A program made the translations under genes and the position numbers. From Mugil cephalus (Eukaryota; Chordata; Actinopteri; Mugiliformes; Mugilidae): 64,000 nt of DNA. Below, in pieces: positions 40,301-49,600 of the stretch (the first letter of the stretch is position 1; the number at the start of each line of letters is the position of its first letter). The DNA lies in contig NC_061784.1 in assembly GCF_022458985.1 (NCBI RefSeq), positions 22,805,002 through 22,869,001 on the forward strand, given 5' to 3'. Under the pieces are notes generated by a model that searched no databases, was not told the DNA's origin, and saw nothing but the letters and a program-made list of their open reading frames with translations.

Positions 40301-40694
40301 ATTAATTAAAAGATAGAGGCACAAGAACAAAAGAGGGATTCCACTTTTTTTTTTTTTGTGCTTCTTCCCCAAATGTGTTCAAAGTGTCGACATGCGATGA
40401 CAAAACTGCAGCGTCAGAGGACGGCTGCTCGTAGTACGTGCGCTTCTCACATCCTGTCGCGGTTAGAAAATTCTTCCAGGCTGACTAATAATAATAATAA
40501 TGATAAGAATAACCGGTGCCAAAGGAGAACGTGCGTTAAAAAAAAATTAAAAAATAAAAAAAACTTACCACTTTGTACGGCTCGGGGAAGAGAGGGGAAT
40601 TTGCTGGAAAGGCCTCTCCTCCTCCCTGTTGGATTTCTTGATTTCTCCTTTCTCTTTCTTTCATTCGGAGCACATTCCGGTCCTCACGGTTCAT
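25216..40694 (-). CDS. aff4: AF4/FMR2 family member 4 (super elongation complex scaffold)
   Basis: Twenty coding exons join in phase to 1,158 codons plus stop: 40569-40694, 36763-37563, 36033-36071, 35834-35920, 35597-35624, 35446-35506, 35268-35360, 34068-34212, 33221-33971, 32958-33109, 32543-32628, 31969-32203, 31629-31735, 31206-31269, 30580-30716, 28965-29036, 28704-28797, 28511-28554, 26958-27184, 25216-25343. Landmarks in order: P-TEFb-binding N-terminus [33 protein letters not shown]; the ELL-binding region near residues 310-400 with [17 protein letters not shown]; a Ser-rich tract (about 410-460); the AF9/ENL-binding segment [17 protein letters not shown] (about 706-722); and the C-terminal homology (dimerisation) domain from about 900 to the end [13 protein letters not shown]. 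By family knowledge it is a nuclear scaffold joining P-TEFb, ELL and AF9/ENL. Length and C-terminus favour AFF4 over AFF1-3, and the neighbours agree. Confidence 0.97.
25344..26957 (-). other. aff4 intron 20 with ~230-bp tandem duplication
   Basis: Two copies of a ~230-bp unit occupy about 25,497-25,722 and 25,733-25,955. Both contain 'tttttaactttctctgtaaa', 'ttttgtacttgtgtaattga' and 'aagttctcatcagctaaata'. Nothing else recognisable lies in the intron. Confidence 0.85.
26958..27184 (-). CDS. aff4: aff4 exon 20
   Basis: The exon encodes [16 protein letters not shown], an AGC-coded poly-Ser run, then [20 protein letters not shown] and [20 protein letters not shown] (residues 1041-1117). Several AGs lie near the acceptor; 27,184 is the one that keeps the frame with exon 19. 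Confidence 0.95.
27088..27111. repeat. Coding (GCT)8 / AGC8 microsatellite in aff4
   Basis: Eight perfect GCT triplets on the plus strand read as AGC serine codons in aff4 exon 20, within the variable linker of the C-terminal domain. Confidence 0.95.
27185..28510 (-). other. aff4 intron 19
   Basis: About 1.3 kb between exons 19 and 20. No element or RNA gene was recognised. Confidence 0.8.
28511..28554 (-). CDS. aff4: aff4 exon 19 (44 bases)
   Basis: The exon encodes [14 protein letters not shown] plus two bases of the next codon (residues 1027-1041). The other two frames hit stops, which fixes the phase. Confidence 0.94.
28704..28797 (-). CDS. aff4: aff4 exon 18
   Basis: The exon encodes [20 protein letters not shown] and [11 protein letters not shown] (residues 996-1026), ending in phase 0 at GTGAGT. 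Confidence 0.97.
28965..29036 (-). CDS. aff4: aff4 exon 17
   Basis: The exon encodes [20 protein letters not shown] and AVL, with split codons at both ends (residues 971-995). Confidence 0.96.
29037..30579 (-). other. aff4 intron 16
   Basis: About 1.5 kb. A block near 29,750-29,870 ('gagcgtcactgaatctctg' ... 'gctaacttcaacctat') is repeated in inverted orientation near 41,860-41,960. Around 29,960-30,230 the phrase 'gaaatgacgcgt'/'gcatttcctgcattttaatg' recurs in variant form. Otherwise nothing recognisable. Confidence 0.55.
30580..30716 (-). CDS. aff4: aff4 exon 16
   Basis: The exon encodes [20 protein letters not shown], then [20 protein letters not shown] and TVELI (residues 926-971), the core of the helical C-terminal homology domain. 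Confidence 0.97.
31206..31269 (-). CDS. aff4: aff4 exon 15
   Basis: The exon encodes [20 protein letters not shown] plus L (residues 905-925), nearly the human sequence I recall. Confidence 0.96.
31629..31735 (-). CDS. aff4: aff4 exon 14
   Basis: The exon encodes [20 protein letters not shown] and ends SKLVFEDR (about residues 869-904), the beginning of the C-terminal homology domain. Confidence 0.94.
31969..32203 (-). CDS. aff4: aff4 exon 13
   Basis: The exon encodes [40 protein letters not shown] and [17 protein letters not shown] (about residues 790-868), a basic Ser-rich linker like that of other vertebrate AFF4. Confidence 0.94.
32543..32628 (-). CDS. aff4: aff4 exon 12
   Basis: The exon encodes [20 protein letters not shown] followed by SHHKNGSK (residues 762-790), phase 0 to 2. 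Confidence 0.92.
32958..33109 (-). CDS. aff4: aff4 exon 11
   Basis: The exon completes the AF9/ENL-binding segment (D)[15 protein letters not shown], then becomes charged and ends KAKRKHK (about residues 711-761). Confidence 0.94.
33221..33971 (-). CDS. aff4: aff4 exon 10 (large central exon)
   Basis: The exon starts [17 protein letters not shown] and runs to [10 protein letters not shown] (residues 461-711). It includes [59 protein letters not shown] and [20 protein letters not shown], all typical of AFF4. Confidence 0.97.
34068..34212 (-). CDS. aff4: aff4 exon 9 (Ser-rich)
   Basis: The exon encodes the pSer tract: [20 protein letters not shown], further Ser/Glu residues and [12 protein letters not shown] (about residues 413-460). 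A second in-frame-looking AG lies inside, so the acceptor at 34,212 was chosen by phase. Confidence 0.92.
34290..34690. mobile_element. Degenerate relative of the palindromic element, in aff4 intron 8
   Basis: It shares 'ttgtccagttaaagtc', 'tcaatcacaatatctggg' and 'tgcacttaagttgtccagtt' with the element at 2,728-2,982, and has 'cagtttacatgca' near its left end. The middle carries an unrelated insertion with 'ctaggtggcgat' and 'gatggcgcta'. It is too eroded to define termini. Confidence 0.55.
35268..35360 (-). CDS. aff4: aff4 exon 8
   Basis: The exon encodes [20 protein letters not shown] and the following NASRNTSA (about residues 382-412). The acidic serine motif matches the conserved [13 protein letters not shown] of AFF4. 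Confidence 0.95.
35446..35506 (-). CDS. aff4: aff4 exon 7
   Basis: The exon encodes [18 protein letters not shown] with split codons at both ends. The 'tgtttag' acceptor and GTAAGC donor are clear. Confidence 0.9.
35597..35624 (-). CDS. aff4: aff4 exon 6 (28-base microexon)
   Basis: The exon encodes ESHSFPSGH plus one base. Acceptor 'aacctcag' and donor 'gtaagt' are strong. The phase fits both neighbours. Confidence 0.9.
35834..35920 (-). CDS. aff4: aff4 exon 5
   Basis: The exon encodes [20 protein letters not shown] and PSKFPFPTK (residues 323-351), phase 0/0. This is one of the best conserved stretches outside the C-terminal domain. Confidence 0.96.
36033..36071 (-). CDS. aff4: aff4 exon 4 (39 bases)
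   Basis: The exon encodes [13 protein letters not shown] (residues 310-322), phase 0/0, with a 'ctgcag' acceptor and GTATG donor. A GAAA microsatellite (36,077-36,104) sits directly in the acceptor's pyrimidine tract. Confidence 0.93.
36077..36104. repeat. (GAAA)n microsatellite at aff4 exon 4 acceptor
   Basis: On the minus strand this is a TTTC repeat forming the pyrimidine tract directly before the 'ctgcag' acceptor of exon 4. Confidence 0.92.
36763..37563 (-). CDS. aff4: aff4 exon 3 (large N-terminal exon)
   Basis: The exon is 801 bases in phase 0/0 and encodes residues 43-309. It begins [20 protein letters not shown] and contains [28 protein letters not shown] and [16 protein letters not shown], ending [13 protein letters not shown] poly-Gly run of nine residues (37,250-37,275) comes from a GCC/CCT repeat. 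Confidence 0.96.
37564..40568 (-). other. aff4 intron 2
   Basis: About 3 kb. It contains a 'cttcctgcttca' repeat copy (about 38,530-38,720) and a repeat at about 39,080-39,290 whose 'gttcacaccaag' / 'aggtgtgaaccaaacag' / 'ctctggtccact' phrases are typical of a common teleost non-autonomous element. A TA run (about 40,010-40,024) is also present. No RNA gene was recognised. Confidence 0.5.
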
Positions 40695-40698
40695 GTTG
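40569..40698 (-). CDS. aff4: aff4 exon 2 (start codon)
   Basis: The acceptor 'attaacag' is followed by CAAC and the ATG at 40,694. It encodes residues 1-42, from [20 protein letters not shown] to FPEPYKV, and ends in phase 0 at a GTAAG donor. The IQQGGGEAF stretch appears to carry two extra glycines relative to the human IQQGEDAF I recall. Confidence 0.96.
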
Positions 40699-43600
40699 CT
40701 GTTAATGCAAAAAAATAAATAAAAATAAAAATAAATAACGGCTCAATAATAAAAACGGGCTCCTTTTGTGAAACACAGACGGGGCCAGAAAGCGAAAGAT
40801 TCGCAGAGGAAACACCTGCTGTTTCTTTTCTGCGAGGGTTTACCTAAAAAACTTATCTTGTTAAGAGTCTAACTACCATCTTTCACTTTGAGTCAGTTTT
40901 TTTTTTCGGTTAAATGCAGATCGACTCATCATTAGTGAAAAGCCCACACATGACACAAACATGGGGATCACACACAGGACCTGTGGGGGGAAAGTAGCCT
41001 CTAATAAGCTTAGGACGGTCTAGACTTTGCGGTAGCCTACTTCTTCTCCTGCAAATAATCTCCTTGTGCAGATGGTCAGTGTGATTCTGTATCACAGCTG
41101 AAACTGATAATGACCTTACTCTGTGTTTACACCATCGATACGATTTCCATCTCAGCAAAATCAGACTGGACACGCTCTAGGATCACAGCATGAAGGATTT
41201 CTAGGTTAAAAAAACCTGTAATCTAGGAGCCAGTAGTTGAGTATCTATTATAGTTTCTCTCAAAATAAAAGTGATATTTCCAGTATTTCCGCCTCGCACG
41301 TGTTTCCGTTGAAAGGAATGAGCTGTAACTCTCGTTAAGTCTCGTCTTTGCATCGGATGATTCTCTCAAACCGGCTGTTTGAAGTTGACGACCTTTGGTT
41401 TTACCTTCATTTCTCATTGTTGCCTTGTTTGGTTTTTTATTCATTGCAGCACAACCTCACCTGTGTCTGTGTTTTCATTTTTTACAAACTGTATTAAAAG
41501 AAAAACCACAAAAAAACACAAAATCCCAGGAGGAAAAAGTTAGACTTTTCACCGTGAAAACCACAAACATGTTGAACGAACCATTTTTATAACTTCGAAT
41601 GCAAATCTAAAGTGTAAATATCAAAAGCTTACGTAGAAATTTAGCAAACAACAAAGCTATTTTTTAAGTATTGCCATTACAGTACATCATAAATTGCTGA
41701 CTGGTGGATGGGATGCAATTTTTCCACCACTAAGAAAGTTTTTGTTTTGTTTCATGCACCAGACGTGCACCAACATGACGGCAATATTCAGGAAACAAGT
41801 GATTTATAGTTACCTATAATAGTCTAGTTTTACTTCTATCAACACAATTTAAACACTAGTACATAGGTTGAAGTTAGCACTTTCTACAAATGTTCAAACG
41901 GGGATTCAGTGACGCTGCGTTTTGCTGCTGCGTCATCTTAAACCGGTCATGTGATTTCGAACGCAGCGGCACGTCCGGCACGACTCCCGAGGGTTAAAAT
42001 TCTCGTCACTTTTGAGGAAGATGGACCTCGAATGAACTTGTCACGCGACCCCCTTTGCATCATCTCCGGTGACGCTGGAGATGTGGAAATGGCAGAAAAA
42101 AAAAAAAAAAAGAAGAAAAAAAAAATGTTTCCACTGCACTTCTGCGATACACTTTTATATCGAATTCGCCTGAGAAATCACCTGACGACAGCGTAAAAAT
42201 GCTTTGGCTTCAGATATGTGAGAGGTTGTTGCGATATTTAGTTTGTGCACATTTCTACGGGGAATGGAAACACAGCAAGTGGCTCCATAACATGCCTTTA
42301 TTTTGCTTGTGAGCATAATGTGTGCAGTGCAAACATAAAAGCTACGTAAAGGGCAGCGTCCTTCTACCCAGAGACGCAAGAAAAGGCTGGTTAAGTTAAA
42401 CTTTTCTCATCATGTTTAAAGTCCTCTCTCTCTGTGATGTGCACCTCATTTACCAGAAAGCGACTACAGAGGTTTTTTTAAAATGGAAACGAGCACACGG
42501 TCAGCGAGGCATGTCACACATCCTGGTTCAGGTCGACAGCGTCAAGCTCTGCCAGTGACAACAAGAGAGAGAGAGAGAGATTATCCAACAGCAAGCGAAC
42601 GCCCGGCCTCCTCCTAGATAATAAACACATCACACAGCCGAGTGTTTTTTAATCTGCACCTAGCACGACAGAAACAAAACAAGAACGAGATGAAAAAGTA
42701 GTAGAAAACCGGCTGCACAGAGCGAAAGGGATTAAAAAGGCAGAGGAAACCGTCTGAAGCTGGAATTCAGAATGAAAAAAGTTTAAATATTTAGACGCGA
42801 CACTCACCGCAAATTTCTGACTAGTCACCCAGTGATGTTTATCGGTGAATCTAAACAAAACTTTTTCTTAACAAAACCCTAGCGCTGTTCAACGCGGTCA
42901 TGAACACCACCCGACTGTGAGTCACTGCTCGCAGCAGGAAATGTGATTTATACTTTATAACTAAGCTTCATCAAGCTAAAAAAAAAGCGACCGTGACCAG
43001 AACCACTTGCCATTACTTAACAGTTTTATCAGCCGAAAGTGTAAAGCAAACACGAAAACATTTGTTTGGGCTACCGGCCACTTATCAACACTCAACACTG
43101 GCCTCTTGGTTTTTTTATTTTATTTGACTTGCGCCGATAAGAATCCGACTCGGATCGTCCCAAACTACACAACGCGAAGCCACATTCTAGTAAATTCTGC
43201 TTAATGTTAGTTATTTTCTTATTTTAAGTACCAATTATCATTTAAAAGGCCTTTTTATGCTGTAAATGTTGCCTGTGGTTTGAAATCTCTCAGCCATGTC
43301 TGGTGGTCAGATACTGAAACTAAACGATGACGTCGTACAAAGGTGGATTTTAGTGCCACCGCCGCCGCTGTTGTTGTTGTACTACTAGTAAAGCATGTAC
43401 ACACCTTCTCATTCAATTCAATGAAAAAGGTGTGTCCCAAAAATGTTGACTGGTAGTAGTGACTATGCAAATGAGGCTGCAGACTTGGGTTGGGAGCAGC
43501 GCTACGTATATATATGTATGTGTGTGTGTGAATGAGCCACTGTTGGCTCAGTGGTAAATGATCAAATGCCCCCCGAGCGCCGCAGGATCCTTTGCAAACA

Positions 43601-43702
43601 CTGCTCGTGTCCATTGTACTCGACTAACTGACCCTAATCTTGTTGTTTTTTTATTAGTTGAGAAGGGGCAGGGGGGTCACTCCGCCATTATAGTGCCGCG
43701 TA

Positions 43703-44161
43703 CCTCGATCAGCCACAGCATTATGACCACTGACGGGAGACGTGAATAACGTCGACCGTCCTGTGACAAGTTTTTGGAAACTTTTGGACCTGGAATTCGT
43801 TCGATATCTTACTTCTGATCTGGACAGAAGGGAGAAGGTGTTGGTTGTGTAGTTGCATGTCCCATCACCTCTATTACCTACTACTACTGCTGCTGGCTTG
43901 GCTAGGCTAGGCTAGGCTAGGCTAGTTAGCAGCCGACTGCTGGTCAGCTTTTCAGTTGGTCCAGGCGTCTAAATGAGTTTTGCATCAGATCGTGGCACAA
44001 GAAGTTTAACATCTTGTCCTGTGTGTTACCAGAGACCAGAGGACAAACTCAGAAGGTCCATGTCCATTCTCTGATGGGTCACCAACAACTGTTCTTGCAG
44101 CCAAAAAAGGAAACCTCAACAATATTAGGACGGTGGTCATAATGTTGCGCCTGGTCGGTGT
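43703..44161. mobile_element. Inverted-repeat element, 'accgatcaggcataaca' family, copy 3
   Basis: The left end 'cgatcagccacagcattatg' and right end 'cataatgttgcgcctggtcg' are inverted partners matching copies 1 and 2. At ~460 bp it is the longest copy; its interior includes a (GGCTA)n tract at 43,896-43,925. Confidence 0.7.
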
Positions 44162-46444
44162 AGCTCCAAAGAGAGAGATGTTTGAATTTAAGATTCATCA
44201 ATGTGTCTATAATGTTTAAAACTGGGATCTAAACTCACCATGTGTGAAAAGAAAAGGCACAACGAAAGCGTATATACACGGTTTTATGAATAAATACTTC
44301 GAGTGCCCACATGCTACAAACCGGGCGTTGTTGACATGACCGTAAATGTGGCGTAAGCTTCTGAGTTCAACCCGTTTTTTTTTTTAAAGTTGACCTTAAA
44401 TCAGCATCAAAACTGAAACTACAGTTAGGAACTAGGTGATATGTAGGAGAGGAGGGGGATGTGAAGCCAAACTCAGATCATGTAAATGTGGAAACTGCTT
44501 TTTTTAAAAAAAAAAATGCATGGACCTCGTTCTGCGCAGCATCATTTAGTCACCGACGCTGGTTCAAATCAGGTACTTCAACTTCTTGGAGAAAAGTGAG
44601 TTGCGTGTGCGTCATCGTGTTTACAATGAGGGGGGCTTAGACGTGGTCACAAGGGCAAAACGACATCACCACCAAAGAATTAAGACGAGGTGTCAACATG
44701 TCAAAGCAAACACTACAACCTGCTGGTAAGAGGTGTCTCCGGTCTTACTCATCATTTTTCCCAGGAAACAGATAATGTCACCGGCTAAACAATTGCATTT
44801 TCTTGACTTTTCTGACTCATGGACTCCTGTCGCGCTCTTCCTGAGGGAATTATCTACCCATTTACCTGTGGCGTTCAATGAAACTCTCAAGGAAATGTCA
44901 AATTTTATGCTGGGACGTATAATACGTGAGCTTGCAATTTGCATAATTGGCCAAACCCACGTCCGAGCTCTGCTTTGGCTTCTGCTCAGTGTAGTAGTAA
45001 CGTAGGATACCGTCTTAAAAAAAAATAAATAAAAAAACGGGAAAAGCATTAATAAAACTAAATCGCTTCTCATTAAAGCTCAGCTAACGTGTAGTATTTT
45101 GCGAGTGTTAACAGCCGGCTACGTGTTATTGTGAGTGCATTCAACGTCGTTGCCAAAAAAACTCCAAAAGGTCAAAGTTTCCAGAGTTGAGAACGAGCAG
45201 TTCGCTCTGTACCTAAATTAATCAGCTCGTGTGTCTTTTTCAACAACATCACAGCCAAGACACGTCTTCGAGAAAGGGCAGAAAGAAAACAGAATAAAAA
45301 AAACAAGAGAGATGTTATCTGAGCAGCGTGAATACAGGGTTTTTTATGGCATGAGATACAACTGTTACGCAAGGTTAACCAGTATAAAAAAAGGAAAAAG
45401 AAAACATCCAACTTGTAGGAGAAAGAAGTAAAAAAAAAGCAGCCAACTAGTTGTGCATTTCTTACCCTGACTGAGAGGCCATGGCCCCAACCACTGAAAC
45501 ATTGGAAGAAGAGGGGTGGGGGGGGGCTCAGAGGATCTCCCAGGGATTCAAACTTGTTCTCGTCATGACATGGACAAGCCTTAAAAACTTCGTAACGCCA
45601 GTAACCTCCTCCAGTGAAGACAACCCTGACCCCCTGCTTCCTCTCACTATTAAAGGGTAAAACTGTGCGGACACGTCCGGTTAGAAAAAGTGCAACCAAC
45701 ACTTTTTCTTTCGTTCACTCGACTTTCGAAAGGTGCAGTGTTATTTCCTTGGAGTGGAGACAAATCTGACTTGGGGAGGGGAGGGGACTGCTTGTTCTCG
45801 GGAGATACCACACGGGGCGAACGGCGGGGGTGGTCACATGGTTTTTTTTTTTCGGTGGAAGTGGAAGCGGAGGCGGAAGGGGCATTTTCGTTTTCTTGTT
45901 TGTGTTTGTGTTTTAGTGGTCGAAGCGTGCGTTAAGGGAAAACGAGCGAGGAGGTTAATTTAGTGCGTTAATGTTTAAAATGATGATTTAATGGCGTAAA
46001 AAAACAACAGTCTGGGCTCGTCTTGCGTCCACATGGGTGCAGGAAAGCGGCACCCAGGGCATATTTTTTTAAATCTTGAACTATGAGGACTAAAAGGAAT
46101 CTTTTAATCTCAGTTAATTAAGGACATGAATTATCTGAAGGAGGCAGCGCATTAAACATCAGCAGGAAGGAAGCAGACTCACAATAAATAAATAAATTAC
46201 ACCTTTACATTTTAAATAATAGACAAAATGGGGGTGAATTTAAGTTAAATCCGAATTTAAGAGGTGATATAATAAGAGAAAACCTAACACTAACCCCTAA
46301 CACGTAACGCAAAGAGCAAGATTAACACTCAATCTAATAAAAAAATAATAATAATTTATAAGACATAAATGCATTTACAGGCCAATTAAGGAGGAGAACG
46401 TCTACCGGGAGGAAAAGCTGCACCGAGTGGGGAATAAATCTCAC

Positions 46445-46660
46445 CTCTCTCCGAGAAATGGCACGGTCCACCTCCTCCCATAAAAGGACATGTTATTTTA
46501 CACCACAGGGCCTCTCCTCCACGTGACGTCACTGCCCCTGAGTCGGGGCCCCGGCCAATGGGAGCTCGCCTTTCCATCAACAACCACCCCTCCCTCCCAC
46601 CCTCCCTCCCTCTCACCCCTCCCATCCCCATCGTGCCCCGAGCACAGGGGCAAAAGCGAG
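46445..46660 (-). promoter_or_regulatory. Promoter-like CRE/CArG/CCAAT cluster in aff4 intron 1
   Basis: The GC-rich block has an E-box overlapping a full CRE (CACGTGACGTCA, 46,520-46,531), a CCAAT box (46,555-46,559) and a perfect CArG/SRE box CCATAAAAGG (46,478-46,487). On the minus strand 'ctcggagagag' followed by 'gtgagatt' forms a donor at 46,444/46,445. The layout suits an alternative aff4 first exon transcribed in the same direction. It could also be an intronic enhancer. No transcript evidence. Confidence 0.4.
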
Positions 46661-49600
46661 AAAAAAAAAAAAGCGCCCATGCAGCTTGTTAAAGTGACAG
46701 CGTGCAGGTTTTCTAGGAGCACGGCTGCAACAAAACACGTTTTTTTGCTACGCGGGATGACGACACGCGCCGACAAATGTGGCATCACCGCATGTTGCAA
46801 TAATGTTTTTTTTTTCATTTTTCTTTTATCTCTGCACAAAAAAGTGACAATAAAACGCCGCTTCTCGTTCTGCCCCCGTCTCTCTCCAGATGTTAACATT
46901 TAAAATCACTTCAAAGCCTCAACAGCATAATGTGCATTGTGCAATGTTGATGTTGCCCTTCGAGGCTACTTCTTTATTTACAACTTGTTGGTCAGTCCTG
47001 GATAATTAAGAAAGAAAGAAAAGGATTCCTCCTCTTGCACTTTTTTCTTTTTCTCTCCCTGTGGAAAATTCCTCGTCTGAACTGAAGCTTTAAGGAAAGC
47101 AGACGACGTATGTAGTTCAGATTTTGAAGTATATAAGTGATGCATAAATAGAAACTCCCTTAAGCTTGCGCAGAGCATCCAAGTTATCTTTAGCATTTAA
47201 ATAATATATATGCAGGTTTACTTTTAGAAACAGAATCAAGACGACTGTCCTCGGTTGATTTAATCAATAAGCAGATCATTAAGTAGAAAACGCAGCCGCA
47301 AAACTAAAGCAGAGGAAGATGCTCGGAGGACGCTTTCCCTGCGAATACTGGATATTTAAATAATTTAATTTAATTTTAAGTGTCACCAACCAGAAAGTTT
47401 ATTTATTTACTTTCTTTCCTCCTAATTTCCACAGTAAGTTGACAGTAAACGGGTGCAGATGGGCAGCGAGTGCCACCAGCCCTGGTGCTTTTTTGAAGCA
47501 AACCTGCTGACGGCAGGAATTCCACAGGGAGTGTCCATTCAAAAGCTGCAAAACTACCTCATAAAAAAAAAAAAGGAGCAGTTTGGGAAGGACTCCTGTC
47601 AACAACCTCGATTCAGACAAGGAGACAAGGAGTCTACGCAAATAAAAAAACAAAAAAAACAACGTGACTCCTGCGTTATAAAAAAATCGAATAAACATTA
47701 TATCCTCAAAACAAAAACAGGAGATTTAAAAGAGGCTAATTTTTTATTATTCTTGTAATTAACCACTGATTTGACCGAGGGAATACGGAGTCAAAGAGGA
47801 ATCTTTCTTAAGTTCCTGCTGCAAGAAACAGAAAAAAAACCACCTCCGATACGTCCATGTGACTTCAGATTAGCTCAAATTAACATATCAAAAACAAGAC
47901 TTAAGACTTGATTGGCATGTTCTCCAAACAAATGCTTATATCCTTTCATTGAGGCAGGTTTTTTTGAAGCATTTGAACTGACTCACCGCCTGGAATGCCT
48001 CCGCTCAGCAGGCGTGCATTATCTGAATCAGAGGCGGCTTTTAGCATTTTTACCAATCAGGGCCCAGAGCTCCGACTGTTGTGCAATTAAAAAAAAAAAC
48101 ACAAAAAAACACAACAACAACTAATGAATTATATCAATTTAGGAGCTTTTTGTTGTTTGAAATCCAGCCAACCTGTTTACTGAGAACTTAAGTCTGAGAT
48201 TAACGTCTAAAAGTTTGAAACTGTACTTGTATTATTTTAGTTTTTTGTCATTTTTTTGTGTCTATGTTTCATCAGAGGCTGCAAATGTAAAATAATGTTT
48301 GGTGCATTTGTCTCTGCTCATGATAAGAATCAGATGAAAAACAGACATTTCACTAGAAAGTTTTCTTTCCTTTTAAATTCACCCACCTACAGTTCTGAAT
48401 ATACACGAATTGTGTCAGACGGCGGCTTTTTTGCCACAGATAACTCACGGTGCTTTTTTTTCCCTCCTGCTACTAATGTTACTGGAACATGTCACGCACC
48501 CCTTCAATTATCTTGGAAACATTTCAAAAGAATTTGCATCATTCAAGCTCAGCGCAGAGAACAGCGATTCCTTGTCAAGAGGCTTTTTTTTTTACTTATG
48601 AATGACTCCGAACACGTTTATTTTTCCCCTTTTTAAAGCAATTCACAGTCACTTCTCTGGTCGTCACGACTGACGGTTAATGTCCTCGATTAGGAAATGC
48701 ATAAAACACCTACATACGTAAAAAAACTCTCAACCTAAAAGGCATGAATTAACTCCCTTAGTCAGTTTTTTTTGCCTCCCAGAAACTACAACAATCACAC
48801 AGCTGAAACTTGACCCTGGAGCCGCTTTAAAAAAAAAAAAAAAAAAAACTGCAGACGCGACGAAAAACCAATACTGCAACAACACGCAAATCAAAGATTT
48901 CCCGAAATGCGATAACAGCGAAACAATGCTGCATTACTGCTGAGAAGCCAAAGGATTTTTTATTTTAATTGTGCATTAAATTTTCTGTAACATCAGCGTA
49001 ACTCGGTGTGAACTAATTCTGATGCAACAAACACATAACATACATAAACCTCTGCAGAACCCAGACACACAAGTGATCAGCACTTTATAATAAAATCATT
49101 ATTATAGTCAAATCTAAGCAAAAATGTGCCACTTAAAGCTTTTCTTTCCCTGCAATGCACTTAACCTACTCAGAGAAACACCGTGTGCCATTAACTCCCA
49201 TGACACTTTATCACATACGTTACTACTGAAACCGAACGTGGCTGAAAGAAAATTCAGCGCAGGTCAAATCTTGAGAAATAAGAAAGAAAAATCCATAATG
49301 AGTTTCACCTTCGCGGGGACCATACGAGAGCTTAACTCACATCCTAGAGAACAAAAGCTAGAGAACAGATGCACGAGGTCAGGACACAGTGAGTAGCATA
49401 TTTTTTCTGCTGCGTGAGCAACAGTACTGAGGGTTTTTTTTAAAAAAAAAAAAAAGAAAAGAGCTGCTGATGCCTGATTAGATTTGAGCTAATTAAACTG
49501 GAAGAGTCTTCAAACAACTCACTTTTAAACTGGCTTCTTTTTTTTGTTAAAGAAATTAGATTTGATGATAAACTTGGGAGCTTGTAGCCGGAGACGTAAT

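Noticed and set aside
43530..43600. tRNA A-box-like 'ttggctcagtggtaaatg'
   Set aside because: The downstream T arm is missing. At most it is a fragment of a tRNA-derived SINE.
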